Source: Blastocladiella britannica (taxonomy: Eukaryota; Blastocladiomycota; Blastocladiomycetes; Blastocladiales; Blastocladiaceae). Taken from it: a stretch of 16,864 nt of DNA. Positions 1-8,417 of this stretch are shown piece after piece. Every line of letters starts with the position of its first letter. Position 1 is the first letter of the stretch. The notes beneath the pieces were generated by a model. It worked only from the letters and a program-made list of their open reading frames with translations, searched no databases and was not told where the DNA came from. The translations under genes were made by a program, and so were the position numbers. The stretch lies in contig MU624727.1 in NCBI GenBank assembly GCA_025349905.2, positions 1 through 16,864 of the forward strand, in the 5' to 3' direction.

Positions 1-137
1 GTATTGGGCGCTGACCGAGGCGGAGGGGACAGGCGCGGAGGGGGATTACAGTAGTCGCGCGGGAAGTAGTCCCTGCTGTGCGGGCCATGACAATTAATTT
101 GGAGAAAAAAAAATCTTGAAAGGGGGTGGATTTGTAG

Positions 138-658
138 TGTTCAATCATGTTGTGGAACTTTTGTGGAAGTTGGGGTGTTCAGTTTGGGGCAAAATCCACA
201 ATATCTTGGACCGTTATTTTCCAACGCGGCCTGATGGCTCAGTAAACTGGTCGCGGTCGCGACGGCTGGGCCGAGCACTGCAAAAGAGCTTGCTGGGACA
301 CGTGACGGTGTTTCCGCCGTACCTGGTGCTGTTCCTGGCATCGTCGACGGCGCTCGAGTGGTTGCAAGATCGGTACCTTCTGTTGGATACCTTGAAGGTG
401 TCCTCTTCGGAGGGCAGTAATGGACTCGTGGCCGAGGTGGGGTCCGTGTTGCGCGAAAAGACCTTGCCGCTGTTCGTGACGGGAGGTCTGTTCTGGCCGG
501 CGGTCAATGCGGCCAATTTCCTGCTGTTTCCGTCGGGAGTGGGGCGGATCGTGTTCCTCAACCTGAACGGACTGGCGTGGAACGGGTACCTGTCGTGGCA
601 GATGGCGCACCGGCGGCTCCATGGTAACGCTGCTACTGCCAATGGCGATCGTATCTGA
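138..658 (+). CDS. Mpv17/PMP22-family membrane protein, 3' part
   Basis: This is the C-terminal part of an Mpv17/PMP22-family protein, small multi-pass proteins of the mitochondrial inner membrane or peroxisomal membrane. The frame runs to a TGA at 656-658. The family's C-terminal signature is clear: FWPAVNAANFLLFP, then a conserved Arg, then LAWNGYLSW near the end, matching the usual W-P-x-x-Q-x-x-NF ... R ... W-N-x-x-LS pattern, although the usual Gln is Ala. Upstream, ILDRYFP matches the segment that follows the second membrane helix in the family. The frame has no in-frame ATG at its start, only a TTG at 116, so an upstream exon must supply the N-terminus. AG acceptors at 136-137 and 181-182 are both possible, so the start given is the first of them. 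The first membrane segment is not visible in 1-115. The family call is fairly secure; the substrate and organelle are unknown. Confidence 0.72.
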
Positions 659-1033
659 TCCTTTGGCATTATGTTAGGTTCGGTCGGATTTCCAGGCCCC
701 TGCCCGATCACAACTCACCGCAGTCTGTTTTACGGAACGGAATGCTTGACAGCGTCTCCAAGCTGAAGCGTCACCCGAAATTGAGTGTGGACCGAATGAA
801 TGCAACCTCTTTTTTTATTATCAACTTGATTTTTTTTAATGAGCAGCAAGCGGAGCGGGAATAGCGTAATTTTGATGATTTAGTCAAATTTCACTCTAAC
901 GCTGCCGGGTCAAATTTCAATTAATTTCGAGCCCTAAGCCTACGGAGGAGCGGAGCGAGGGCACGATGAGACGATAAAGGAAAAACGGGAGGAGAGAGAA
1001 GAAGGAAAAAAATAAAAAATGAAGGTGAAAAAG
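659..1033. other. Convergent intergenic region
   Basis: This 375-base stretch lies between the 3' ends of the Mpv17-like gene (+) and the bZIP gene (-). It is AT-rich with A and T runs, as expected for two facing 3' untranslated regions. An 11-base direct repeat, GTCAAATTTCA, occurs at 883-893 and 909-919. I see no gene in it. Confidence 0.5.
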
Positions 1034-1483
1034 CTAGCAGGGTGGTGAAAAGGTCTGCATGGGCGACGCAATCCCAGCCGCGGTCTTGGCCGCCGCCAGA
1101 GCGCGTTCCAGCTCAGCCACTTGCGACAGGAGGCCAGACTGTTCCGACTCGAACTCAGTGACTCGCGACTCCAAGAACTGTTCCTTGGCGAGCTTGCGTG
1201 TCTGCGACTTGCGCGCCGACAACGCGTTGCGCATGCGCTTGGCCTCGCGCGGGCCCAAACCCTCCAGCGCCGGATCATCGTCGTCCACCTCGTCATCGGA
1301 CGCCCCTCCGCCGACCGCTTCTTGGCGCCACTGGTCGGAAGGGTCGGGGTCACCGATCACCATCGCCTTGGCCAGCGCCGCGGGGAGCGCAAGCGGACGC
1401 GCGTCCACGGGGCTACCGCGACGGGGCAGGATCGGCGCGTCAATCGCAATCAGGTTCGACGGGTACGTCAGCGTCGCCGGCAT
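1034..1483 (-). CDS. Gcn4/Cpc1-like bZIP transcription factor
   Basis: A 149-residue protein with a C-terminal bZIP domain (about residues 78-133), a nuclear DNA-binding dimer. The basic region KRMRNALSARKSQTRK aligns without gaps to yeast Gcn4. The zipper keeps heptad positions as L-x6-F-x6-L-x6-L. The N-terminal segment NLIAIDAPILPR resembles the DAPxQPR motif ahead of the bZIP in Cpc1/CpcA regulators of amino-acid starvation, followed by an acidic patch (SDDEVDDDDP). The residue matching Gcn4 Arg243, normally invariant and base-contacting, is Gln (codon CAG), and Ala238 is Ser. The first in-frame ATG (1481-1483) lies 14 nt after the stop codon of the upstream ubiquitin-protease frame on the same strand. 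The protein is short for a Gcn4 homologue and lacks a clear activation domain. The Gly/Ala/Pro-rich tail of the upstream frame could be its missing N-terminus if a one-base shift is a sequence error. The stop codon is TAG, followed by a T-rich 3' region. Confidence 0.75.
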   Translation of the reverse strand: MPATLTYPSNLIAIDAPILPRRGSPVDARPLALPAALAKAMVIGDPDPSDQWRQEAVGGGASDDEVDDDDPALEGLGPREAKRMRNALSARKSQTRKLAKEQFLESRVTEFESEQSGLLSQVAELERALAAAKTAAGIASPMQTFSPPC

Positions 1484-1497
1484 CGACCGGCACTTGG

Positions 1498-2653
1498 TTA
1501 TGGCTTGGTTCTGGCCTTGCGCGACGTGGACGCAACCATCGGGGCCGTCTTGGTGGTGGTGGTCTTGACCGGGGCCGGTACAACGGCCACGGGCGCAGGC
1601 GCCATCATATCGCCGGTGCCAAACCCGCTGCCACCGAACCCGGTGCCGTTGAGGGCCGCCGCAAACAGGCCACCATCGTCCCTCTCCTTGCCGCCGGGAC
1701 CGCCAAAGACGCCGCCGGGCCCGGCAAGCACGCTCTCGGCGCCCAGAACCTGCGCTTCAGGGCTCCCACGGCTCATGTAAAACAAAGTGTAGGCGGCATT
1801 GGTCACGATCTCGGACTCGGAGCACTTGGACACGCGCGAGTCGTTACAGTCGTGCCAGTCGGACCCGTGCCGCACAATGGCCGCGTCTATTTTTTTTGTG
1901 AATTGGTAACGAGTGGATCGGGCAACCCTCCAGTAAAGGTAAAAAATAACGTACAATGACCCGCATTTAATCCGCCGTAATGGTTCCCCGCGGCAAACAA
2001 GTCGTAATCGACGGTGGTCGGACTGGGAACTCAACCAACTGGTCGATCTTGTTCCAGGCGTGGCCGTCAAAGCTGAACCGCATCAAGTGCACGATGAACA
2101 CCGACGGGAACTTGGTGATGGCCATCGTCTTGGTAGCGTCCCGCGTGACCGTACACTCCGGGCACTGCCACCCGTTGTCGCCGTCCAGTACATGCGGGCG
2201 CGAGAACTCGTGCAAGCAGTCGTTGAGGTGCACGGGTGTAGGGCTAGATCCTGCTTCGCCCGGCACGGGCGCTGACAGTGTCGAGAATGTCGAGTAACTG
2301 ACCGACAGTGTGTCGCACGCGTGGCACCGCAGCTCGGACCGCAGCTGGCCCTGGAAAATCTGCGAGATCACCGACGAGTCGCGCACCATGTACCGCGCCC
2401 AGGCGATCTGCGCCACTTCCGCGACATCGGGGATCAATTCCAGGTCGTCGTTGTCGGAGGGCGGTAGCTAGGCACCTGGCTCCAGTGGCCGTTGCAGGTT
2501 CTCGTGCAGCGAGTCCAAGAGGAATGTGGGGAACTCTTGCGAGTCGTGCTGGTTGTCCGTCGCATAGTGTGGGGCAAGAAGCGTTTTTCGAGGTGCTGAG
2601 GTGGTGGTGCCAGCGGTGGCGGGAGTGAGTCGAAAAAAAAACGATTTTTCCAA
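1498..2653 (-). pseudogene. Ubiquitin-specific protease (USP), probably broken
   Basis: Remnant of a C19-family deubiquitinase, closest in feel to the Doa4/Ubp5/USP8 group. In order on the minus strand: the QHDSQEF box (about 2540-2560) followed by LLDSLHENLQ; an AQIAWARYMVRDSSVISQIF segment; a zinc ribbon with CHAC and CPEC; HLMRFSFDG and KIDQLVEFP; then the His box NHYGGLNAGHY, completed by splicing a 68-nt intron; and finally NDSRVSKCSESE ... NAAYTLFY. Three defects stand out. No catalytic Cys box exists upstream: only about 250 bases separate the frame from the divergent PPR gene and none encodes it. A TAG at 2468-2470 lies in frame between the QEF box and the next segment. Between VEFP and YDLF the frame shifts by one base near 2020-2035, and about 15 residues usual in the family are absent. 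The third catalytic position is Asn (NDS) rather than the usual Asp. A Gly/Ala/Pro-rich tail of about 90 residues follows, ending in TAA at 1498-1500. It is probably inactive, although assembly errors cannot be excluded. Confidence 0.75.
1887..1954 (-). other. Spliceosomal intron in the USP His box
   Basis: A 68-nt AT-rich intron with a GTACGT donor (1953-1954 downward) and an ATAG acceptor. Joining the flanks turns GGT-CAT-T and AC-GCG into GHYA, which restores the catalytic His box exactly. The junction is therefore well supported by the protein family even though the gene carries other lesions. Confidence 0.8.
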
Positions 2654-2900
2654 TTTCTAATGTTCAGATCAGTCATTATTCCCGATTTTTTCCTCCACGC
2701 TTCTCGTCATAGTCGATTGACCTTTCCGAGTATCGCAGGGCCCGGGACGAAGACCCTTCCCTTTCGACTTTTTCATACAAATATTCTTGACTGGTCCTCG
2801 ACCTTGACTTTTTTTGTATACTCTTTACCTTGGTACGGCCAAAACCAACCACAACCACAACAACCCAAATCAACAAAATCAACAAACACTCTAAACAATA
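2654..2900. promoter_or_regulatory. Region between divergent USP remnant and PPR gene
   Basis: This 247-base stretch must hold the PPR gene promoter on the plus strand. Pyrimidine-rich stretches lie at about 2740-2820, with a weak TATA-like TGTATACT near 2815-2822. The 60 bases before the PPR ATG are rich in CAA/CCA and free of ATG, an unstructured leader. No Cys-box-coding sequence for the USP is visible on the minus strand. Confidence 0.4.
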
Positions 2901-4976
2901 ATGCCCCTCGCAGCCATGTCCTTTGCCGCCCGCCCGCACGTTGGCAAACTTTGGCAGGTGGTCTCGCAGGCCGCCCAGGCCGCGCGCACTCCCGTCGCCG
3001 CCCAGGTCTCGCACTCGGCCACGGGGTCGCCAGCGGTCGCCCTCGGCACCAGCCGCGCCCCGGCCCCACTCCACTCTGCGTCGCAACCGCGCCTGCTCGA
3101 TGACCAGTACCTGCCATTTCACCCGGCGCCGTCGTGGCCGCCGATTCGGCTCCGTGCTGCTGCTGCTGCTGTTGCCTCTGCGGACGGGTCCGCGCTGGCT
3201 CGCGCATCTCTCGCGGTCGGCTCGCCCACCAATGCGACTGCCTCCTCTTCTTCAACTGTCCAAAGCTCGACAAACACTGAATCGGGGTACCCGCACGACG
3301 GCCCCACGCTGGCTCTGGTGCGTGCGCTTGACCGCGAGCTCGAGTCGCTCTCGTCAACGGACCCCGTTGCGCGCGTGGTTGCGCACCTGCGCGAGGTGCT
3401 TTTGATGCCGCCGTCGTCGGCCAACGTACAGTCGGCGATGGTGCTGTCGCCGGCCGGTCCCGTGGCGTCCGCCCACCGCCGGAATGCGGTGCTGATGGTG
3501 CTCGAGGCCGCGACGCGCGAGCTCGACGATCCCGTGGCGGTCGCGCGCCTGCACCTGGTCGCCCAACGCGTGCTTGCGCGGCTCGGCGACCTGGAGGCCC
3601 TGCGCGAGTGGAAAAAGCGCATGGCTCTGGCGGCTGACCAGAGCGATCCGGCGACTGTGGCTCGCCTGGGACCGCCCATGCCTGCCCAGATGGTACACAC
3701 TCGTTCTGCTGCTCAAGATCAACATTCCCAGGCGGCTGCCCGCACGCAGAACCAAATCCAGGGTAACAACACCAGTAGTGGAGCCGACCCCAACCGCAAG
3801 CCGTACCTCGAGTACAAGTCGCACGAGCTGCTTCGGCTCTCGCGCGAGCGCAACTTGGCCGGCGCCACCGCCGTCTTTTACTCGCTGGTAGCCAAGTCGC
3901 TGACGCCTCTCGGGGACGCGACGCACGCGTACCTCGAGCTGCTGGCGACCGCCCCGGGGCACGCCGACGACGCGGACGCGGCGTTCCGCAAGCTGTACCA
4001 GATTGAGCACGACGCGGCCGGGTCGCCCGTGCCCATGGCTCCGGGGACCACGGGCCGGCTGGCGCGCCACGTGTACTTTTTGTACTGCTCGTACCTGTCG
4101 GCGGTGCTGGCCGGATCACATGCCGACCGGGCGGTGGCCGCATACTCGGACATGGTGCGTGACGTGCGGCAGTTACCTGACCTTCGCACGCTCACCAAAC
4201 TTTTTGCGGTGCTGGCCAAGCAGACGCCGCCACCGACCCCACACCACTTGGACGCGATGGTGCGCATCTTGGACGATCTGCGGAACCAGGGCATCACGCC
4301 GTACCCGCTGCTGTTCAACCAGGCGCTGGCGACCGCGGTGGCGCTGGGCCGCCGCCCACTTGCCGCCGCGCTGTACGACCGCATGGTGGCCGCCGGTGCT
4401 ACGCCTACCGCCGTCACGTACTCGACGCTGATCAAGAGCGAGCTGGCCGCGGGCGACGTGCGTGCGGCCGAGGCGTGGTTCGACGCCATGTGTGGGCATG
4501 CGCACGCGCAGCCGCGCGCGTCACGGATCGCCCGGTCGCAGTTTGGTAACTCGGTTGGACCGTTCAATGCGCTGATCCAGCACTATGTTCAAGTCACGCA
4601 CGACAACGCCGCGGCCGACCGCGTGTTTGCCACCCTTGAGCGCCAGTTTGTGCCGGTCGTTGCTCCGTCCGGGTTCACGCTGCACTTGCTGACGGCCGGA
4701 TGCATGGTGCCCATGTCCAACGGTGGTGCATTGGCAGCAGATGCGTGCGCCGATGCGGCCATGACTCGGATCCGCCAAGTGACGCGCGCGTACCCGTCGG
4801 TGCGGGCCAACGCGTCACACTTTTTGCCCGTGCTCGAAGCGCTGGTCGCGGCGCGCGCGTGGCCCACGGCCCGGTCAGTCGTGCAGTGCATGCGCGGCGA
4901 GTTCCGCGTCGACCCCCGCGGCGAGGCCATTGAGGCGCTGGTGGCCAAGGTTGCTGCCGCTGAATCTTCTCTTTGA
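2901..4976 (+). CDS. PPR-repeat protein, probably mitochondrial
   Basis: An intronless gene for a 691-residue pentatricopeptide-repeat protein, a class that binds organellar RNA. The N-terminus (MPLAAMSFAARPHVGKLW...) is rich in Ala, Arg and hydroxylated residues and lacks acidic residues for roughly the first 65 positions, as in mitochondrial presequences. Helical repeats lie in the C-terminal half. The clearest pair is around residues 466-535, where LLFNQALATAVALGRRPLAA ... YDRMVAAGATPTAVTYSTLI fits the PPR pattern. Weaker units are seen near residues 300-350, 390-430 and 550-610. A (GCT)5 tract near 3157-3171 encodes a short Ala run. I chose the first ATG (2901); a second in-frame ATG is at 2916. 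The stop is TGA at 4974-4976, only 30 nt before the next gene's ATG. The RNA target is unknown, and the repeat degeneracy fits fungal PPR proteins. Confidence 0.8.
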   Translation: MPLAAMSFAARPHVGKLWQVVSQAAQAARTPVAAQVSHSATGSPAVALGTSRAPAPLHSASQPRLLDDQYLPFHPAPSWPPIRLRAAAAAVASADGSALARASLAVGSPTNATASSSSTVQSSTNTESGYPHDGPTLALVRALDRELESLSSTDPVARVVAHLREVLLMPPSSANVQSAMVLSPAGPVASAHRRNAVLMVLEAATRELDDPVAVARLHLVAQRVLARLGDLEALREWKKRMALAADQSDPATVARLGPPMPAQMVHTRSAAQDQHSQAAARTQNQIQGNNTSSGADPNRKPYLEYKSHELLRLSRERNLAGATAVFYSLVAKSLTPLGDATHAYLELLATAPGHADDADAAFRKLYQIEHDAAGSPVPMAPGTTGRLARHVYFLYCSYLSAVLAGSHADRAVAAYSDMVRDVRQLPDLRTLTKLFAVLAKQTPPPTPHHLDAMVRILDDLRNQGITPYPLLFNQALATAVALGRRPLAAALYDRMVAAGATPTAVTYSTLIKSELAAGDVRAAEAWFDAMCGHAHAQPRASRIARSQFGNSVGPFNALIQHYVQVTHDNAAADRVFATLERQFVPVVAPSGFTLHLLTAGCMVPMSNGGALAADACADAAMTRIRQVTRAYPSVRANASHFLPVLEALVAARAWPTARSVVQCMRGEFRVDPRGEAIEALVAKVAAAESSL

Positions 4977-5006
4977 TTTTATCCACATCTTGTTATTGTA
5001 TTAAAT

Positions 5007-6254
5007 ATGTCCAATACGACTAATACTACTGGTCCTTTGAATGGTATTCTCGTGGTCGAGCTCGCGGGACTCGCGCCTGTCCCGTTCGCGGGAATGATGC
5101 TGGCTGATCTTGGCGCTACCGTGCTCCGCATCGACCGCCCCGACAACGCTGGGTCGCTTGCGCCCGATCTTTTGACCAGGTTGGTTTCTTTCGGCTTTCA
5201 CAATCGCAACAGCTCATGGCCAATAACAAAATAGGGGCAAGTACGCCGTCCAGCTGGACCTCAAGTCCTCTGCGCGCGATCGAGCACGGTTCCACACCCT
5301 GGTGCGCTCGGCCGATGTATTGCTTGACCCGTACCGTCCAGGTGTCGTCGAATCGCTCCTGGGCCTGTCCACCACCAAGGCCGCCGACGACGCATCGATC
5401 GCCGCGATCCACCCGAAACTGGTCCTGGCGCGGATCGCCGGGTTCCCGCGCGACGGGCCCATGAGCGCCATGGCCGGCCACGATCTCAACTACATTGCCA
5501 GCGCGGGCGTGCTGTCGCTGTTTGGCCGCGCGGGCGAGCGGCCTAGCTTTCCCGTGAACCTGGTGGCCGATTTCGCCGGCGGAAGTCTCATGTGCGTGGC
5601 TGGGATCCTCGCGGCTCTGGTTGCTCGCGCTTCTACGGGACGGGGACGGGTCGTGGACGTCAATATGGTCCAAGGCGCTCAGTACCTTGGTTCGTTTTGT
5701 ATCATTTCCATAATATCAAGAAAGGCGACCTCATAAAAAGTGAGAGAGTAGCCTCGTTCCTGCGCGCGGGACACGCCAGCGGCATGTTTGCTGAGCCGCG
5801 CGGACACAACCTGCTGGATTCGGGCGCGCCCCAGTACGAAGCGTACGCGACATCCGACGGGCACCATGTCACCCTTGCAGCGCTTGAGCCGCAGTTTTAC
5901 GCGCGATTCCTGTCCGGTCTCGAGACCCACGGACTGGCCGACGCAGACCAACTGTCGGTTCTGCGCGGTGGATCCATGTTCAGTGACTGGACCACTAAAC
6001 GCCAAGTGCTGACGGGAGTGTTTGGAAAGCATTCGCGGGAGACGTGGACAAGCGCGTTTGACGGATCCGACGCGTGCGTGGTGGCGGTGCGCGAACTGGC
6101 CGAGGTGCCGGCGGGCGAGTGGCCCGCGTTCAATGGCGGCAAGTTTCGTGCGCTCGGTCCCGACGAAACGTGGGAGCCATTGGCAGACGACCGCGTCCTG
6201 CCGTGGGAGTCGGTCGAGGCGCGGTGGGTGAAAAATAAGGTTGCGAAACTCTGA
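5007..6254 (+). CDS. Alpha-methylacyl-CoA racemase / CoA-transferase family III enzyme
   Basis: Three exons, 5007-5179, 5235-5698 and 5752-6254, give about 379 residues, the usual family length. Introns are 55 nt (5180-5234) and 53 nt (5699-5751). Splicing restores [15 protein letters not shown] and YLGSFSSFL in frame. Family features in order: [20 protein letters not shown] (CoA-binding N-terminus), [17 protein letters not shown] with the catalytic His (about H140), NLVADFAGG with the catalytic Asp (about D170), [33 protein letters not shown], and ALEPQFY with the probable catalytic Glu (about E258). The His-Asp spacing of 30 equals that of mycobacterial MCR (126/156). The enzyme would invert the 2-methyl centre of branched acyl-CoAs before beta-oxidation. 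The C-terminus VAKL ends in a PTS1-type AKL, so a peroxisomal location is likely. A formyl/carnitine CoA-transferase relative is less likely given the racemase triad. Confidence 0.88.
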
Positions 6255-6766
6255 TCACTTGCCGGATTTTCGGAATATCTATTTCGGAAAACTTCAAACA
6301 CAAGCACAAGCTTTTCCCTATTCTGGCCGATGTGCTCGTGCTCGTATTGGTCGTTCATGCTGGTCGTCCTTGGTCCTGGTATTCGTGCTGGGAACATGGC
6401 ATCCCATCGCAGGCAGTCCGTGACATTTATGAACGTCCTTAATCCGTGGCGGCGCCATTAGTTTCCATTCAAGGACAAAATTCAGTGCACGATCCTTTCG
6501 GATCACTTGCGGCAACAAAAAACGTTGAATCCCGGATTTTCTTGCTTTAAAGTTGCTGCAAAAAAAGTCAGGTTGTGTTTCGAGCGATCCCGGCATATCC
6601 CGAGAAAGCAACGTGTTTTTCCTTCAAGCTTGGCACCGATCAGCTACACGAGCTTGAGCCTTCGGCCCCCGCACTTGCACGTCTCCCCGCAATATCGCAA
6701 AGGTTCAAATAGAGCTTGCTCGGCCCGCTGGATTTCTTTACCCTTCAAGTCTCAATCTCACATAAA
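6255..6766. other. Intergenic: racemase 3' end and nuclease promoter
   Basis: These 512 bases have no convincing coding region. The last 70 bases before the nuclease ATG hold a weak TATA-like TCAAATAGAG at about 6705-6714 and a pyrimidine-rich leader, TTTACCCTTCAAGTCTCAAT. I see nothing else in it. Confidence 0.4.
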
Positions 6767-7847
6767 ATGGCTCGCGCTCTCCTTCTTGTTGCACTTCTTG
6801 CTCTGACCTTCTCCTCGGCCAACGCTTGGGGTCAGGAGGGACACCAGGTTTGTTTGTTTGTTTTGCATCTCCATGATCCTTTAATGTAACTGACGCTACA
6901 AATTAACATCAACAAAAGACCGTTGCTGCGATTGCTCTTGGCAACCTCACCCCGGCCGCCAAGACCAAGTTCAACACGATCCTCAAGACCGCTCAGTCGC
7001 AGGGCATTTACACTGGCATCAACGCTGCTGCCACTTGGCCCGACGCAAGTGTTCGTATACCTCCATTGTTATGCTCTAAATGCAGGTGGCTGACTTGAAT
7101 CAAATGAAACAATTGTAGCGTACGGCCGGTGGCGGCACTGCCGGGTCGCACTTTATCGACTTTGATGACAACCCGACCGCGGGCCAGTGCACCAGTGCCG
7201 TGGTCCCGGACGACTGCAACGGGTCGGCCAGTTGCGTGACCACTGCGATTGGCCAGTTTGCTGCCCAGCTCGCCAAGAGCTCCCCGACCTCGACCGATGC
7301 CGTGTACGCCCTGTCGCTTGTCATTCACGTACGTTTTCCATTTGTCTTCATGTTGAAGGTACCATGAGATCCTGACACATGACAACATAAAAAAAAATAG
7401 TACACGGGTGACTCGGCCCAGCCTCTGCATGCGTCGGGCTACGCGCGCGGCAGCAATGATGTTCCTGCCAAGTTCAGCGGCTCGTCGTCCAAGAACATGC
7501 ACTCGGTGTGGGACACGGCTCTCCCGCGTGCCCGCATCAGCAAGGCCGGGTCGCAGGACGCCTGGACCACCAAGCTGTCGACGCTGGTGACCCCCGCTCA
7601 GGCGGGCACCGCGTGCATCGCCAGCGCATCCATCACCAGCGCGTCAGACATCTCCGCGTGCGCGCTCAAGTGGGCCAAGGAGAGCGAGGCGCTCGCGTGC
7701 AGCGTCGTGTACGGGCCCAAGTACACATCCACGGGGGATCTGTCCACCGGCTACGCTACGGCCGCGGGACCCACCGTTGATCAGCAGGTGGCCAAGGCTG
7801 GTCTGCGTTTGTCGGCGATCCTCAACAAGGCTCTTGGCGGCAAGTAA
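6767..7847 (+). CDS. Secreted S1/P1-type zinc nuclease
   Basis: Four exons, 6767-6847, 6919-7050, 7119-7328 and 7401-7847, encode about 289 residues. Introns are 71, 68 and 72 nt. The first 20 residues are a signal peptide (MARALLLVALLALTFSSANA). Cleavage would expose Trp21, matching the N-terminal Trp that itself binds zinc in P1 nuclease. All nine zinc ligands of the trinuclear site can be placed: W21, H26 (WGQEGH), D69 (TWPD), H82 (HFIDFD), H141, D145 and H151 (VIHYTGDSAQPLH), H175 and D179 (NMHSVWD), with the family's exact spacings. The enzyme hydrolyses single-stranded DNA and RNA to 5'-nucleotides, probably for nutrient scavenging outside the cell. The usual WAD is WPD here. The stop is TAA at 7845-7847. 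The exon junctions are supported by phase and by motif continuity across each intron. Confidence 0.92.
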
Positions 7848-7974
7848 GTGTTTCTTCTTTTTAGATCTAGATGGATCGGATCGACGTGTTTTTTGATTTC
7901 TTTCTTTGCGTCGCTTTTCAATTTTACAAATGCATCTTCTCGCCTGGATGTGAGATTTTTTAAACATTTTCTTT

Positions 7975-8100
7975 TTGGATCCACCATTTTTTTTTTGTAT
8001 GATCTGATGGTGACAACAAGGGGACAAGTGTACTCAGACTACTGCTGACTGGCTCAAAATCTGTGCTCGATTCGGAGCGGAAAAAAAATGGTGGATCCAA
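7975..8100. repeat. Perfect 20-bp inverted repeat, 86-base spacer
   Basis: The left arm 7975-7994 (TTGGATCCACCATTTTTTTT) is the exact reverse complement of the right arm 8081-8100. The similarity continues imperfectly outward on both sides (CATTTTC.../...AAAATG). It lies between the nuclease 3' end and the convergent cysteine-rich peptide gene B, so it could be a shared 3' hairpin or a small non-autonomous element. No target-site duplication is obvious. Confidence 0.75.
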
Positions 8101-8135
8101 CAAAATGAATGTATATTGGTTGGGCGAAACCAAAA

Positions 8136-8417
8136 TCAAGGGCAGAAGTGGCAGTTTTCCCCGCAGCTGGCGCGGCACTCCTTAGCATCGGGACCCTTGC
8201 AGAATTGGAGGCAGCGCGAGTAGCAGCCGGGAATCGTGTGGCAAATGGAAGCTACATCCAAGATTCAAAATGTGAATGGTGGGAGATATACTTTGAGAGC
8301 GATTGGATCGTACTGGTGTTCAGAACGGCAGCAGATGAGGCGACCTTGGCGGCACCCATTGGGAGCAGCAACGGCAACCGCAACTAGAGCGAAAAGAGCG
8401 AGGATCAAGGTGCGCAT
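8136..8417 (-). CDS. Small secreted cysteine-rich peptide B, possibly frameshifted
   Basis: Paralogue of the peptide gene at 8862-9137. Exon 1 starts at ATG 8415-8417 with the signal peptide MRTLILALFALVAVAVAAP, nearly identical to that of its neighbour. Exon 2 (8136-8251) is 116 nt, exactly the neighbour's length, and encodes eight cysteines in the same pattern, C-x5-C-x3-C-x3-C-x7-C-x3-C-x3-C-x2-C-P, ending in TGA. The intron donor matching the neighbour (GTACGA at 8313) would make a 104-nt exon 1 that is one base out of frame. A GTCGCC donor (8344) would give a 73-nt exon 1 and a 62-residue in-frame protein. It is therefore either a working gene with a shifted splice site or a fresh pseudogene. 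No TATA box comparable to the neighbour's is seen upstream. Function unknown; secretion is inferred from the signal peptide. Confidence 0.6.

Noticed and set aside
1..115. Upstream exon of the Mpv17-like gene
   Set aside because: No frame here encodes the expected first membrane segment, and no donor could be chosen with confidence, so no exon is annotated.
1121..1959. Plus-strand open frames over the bZIP and USP genes
   Set aside because: They are Arg/Pro-rich shadows of the minus-strand genes, whose bZIP and USP motifs are unmistakable.
2468..2470. Reassignment of TAG to an amino acid, to explain the in-frame stop in the USP
   Set aside because: TAG ends the bZIP frame (1034-1036), and reading through it would give an implausible poly-T-encoded tail. 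The SETD9-like gene also ends in TAG right after its SET domain.
2773..4143. Long minus-strand open frame (456 codons) opposite the PPR gene
   Set aside because: It is Arg/Pro/Ala-rich with no domain, as expected for the antisense of a GC-rich coding region. The plus strand has a targeting sequence and PPR repeats.
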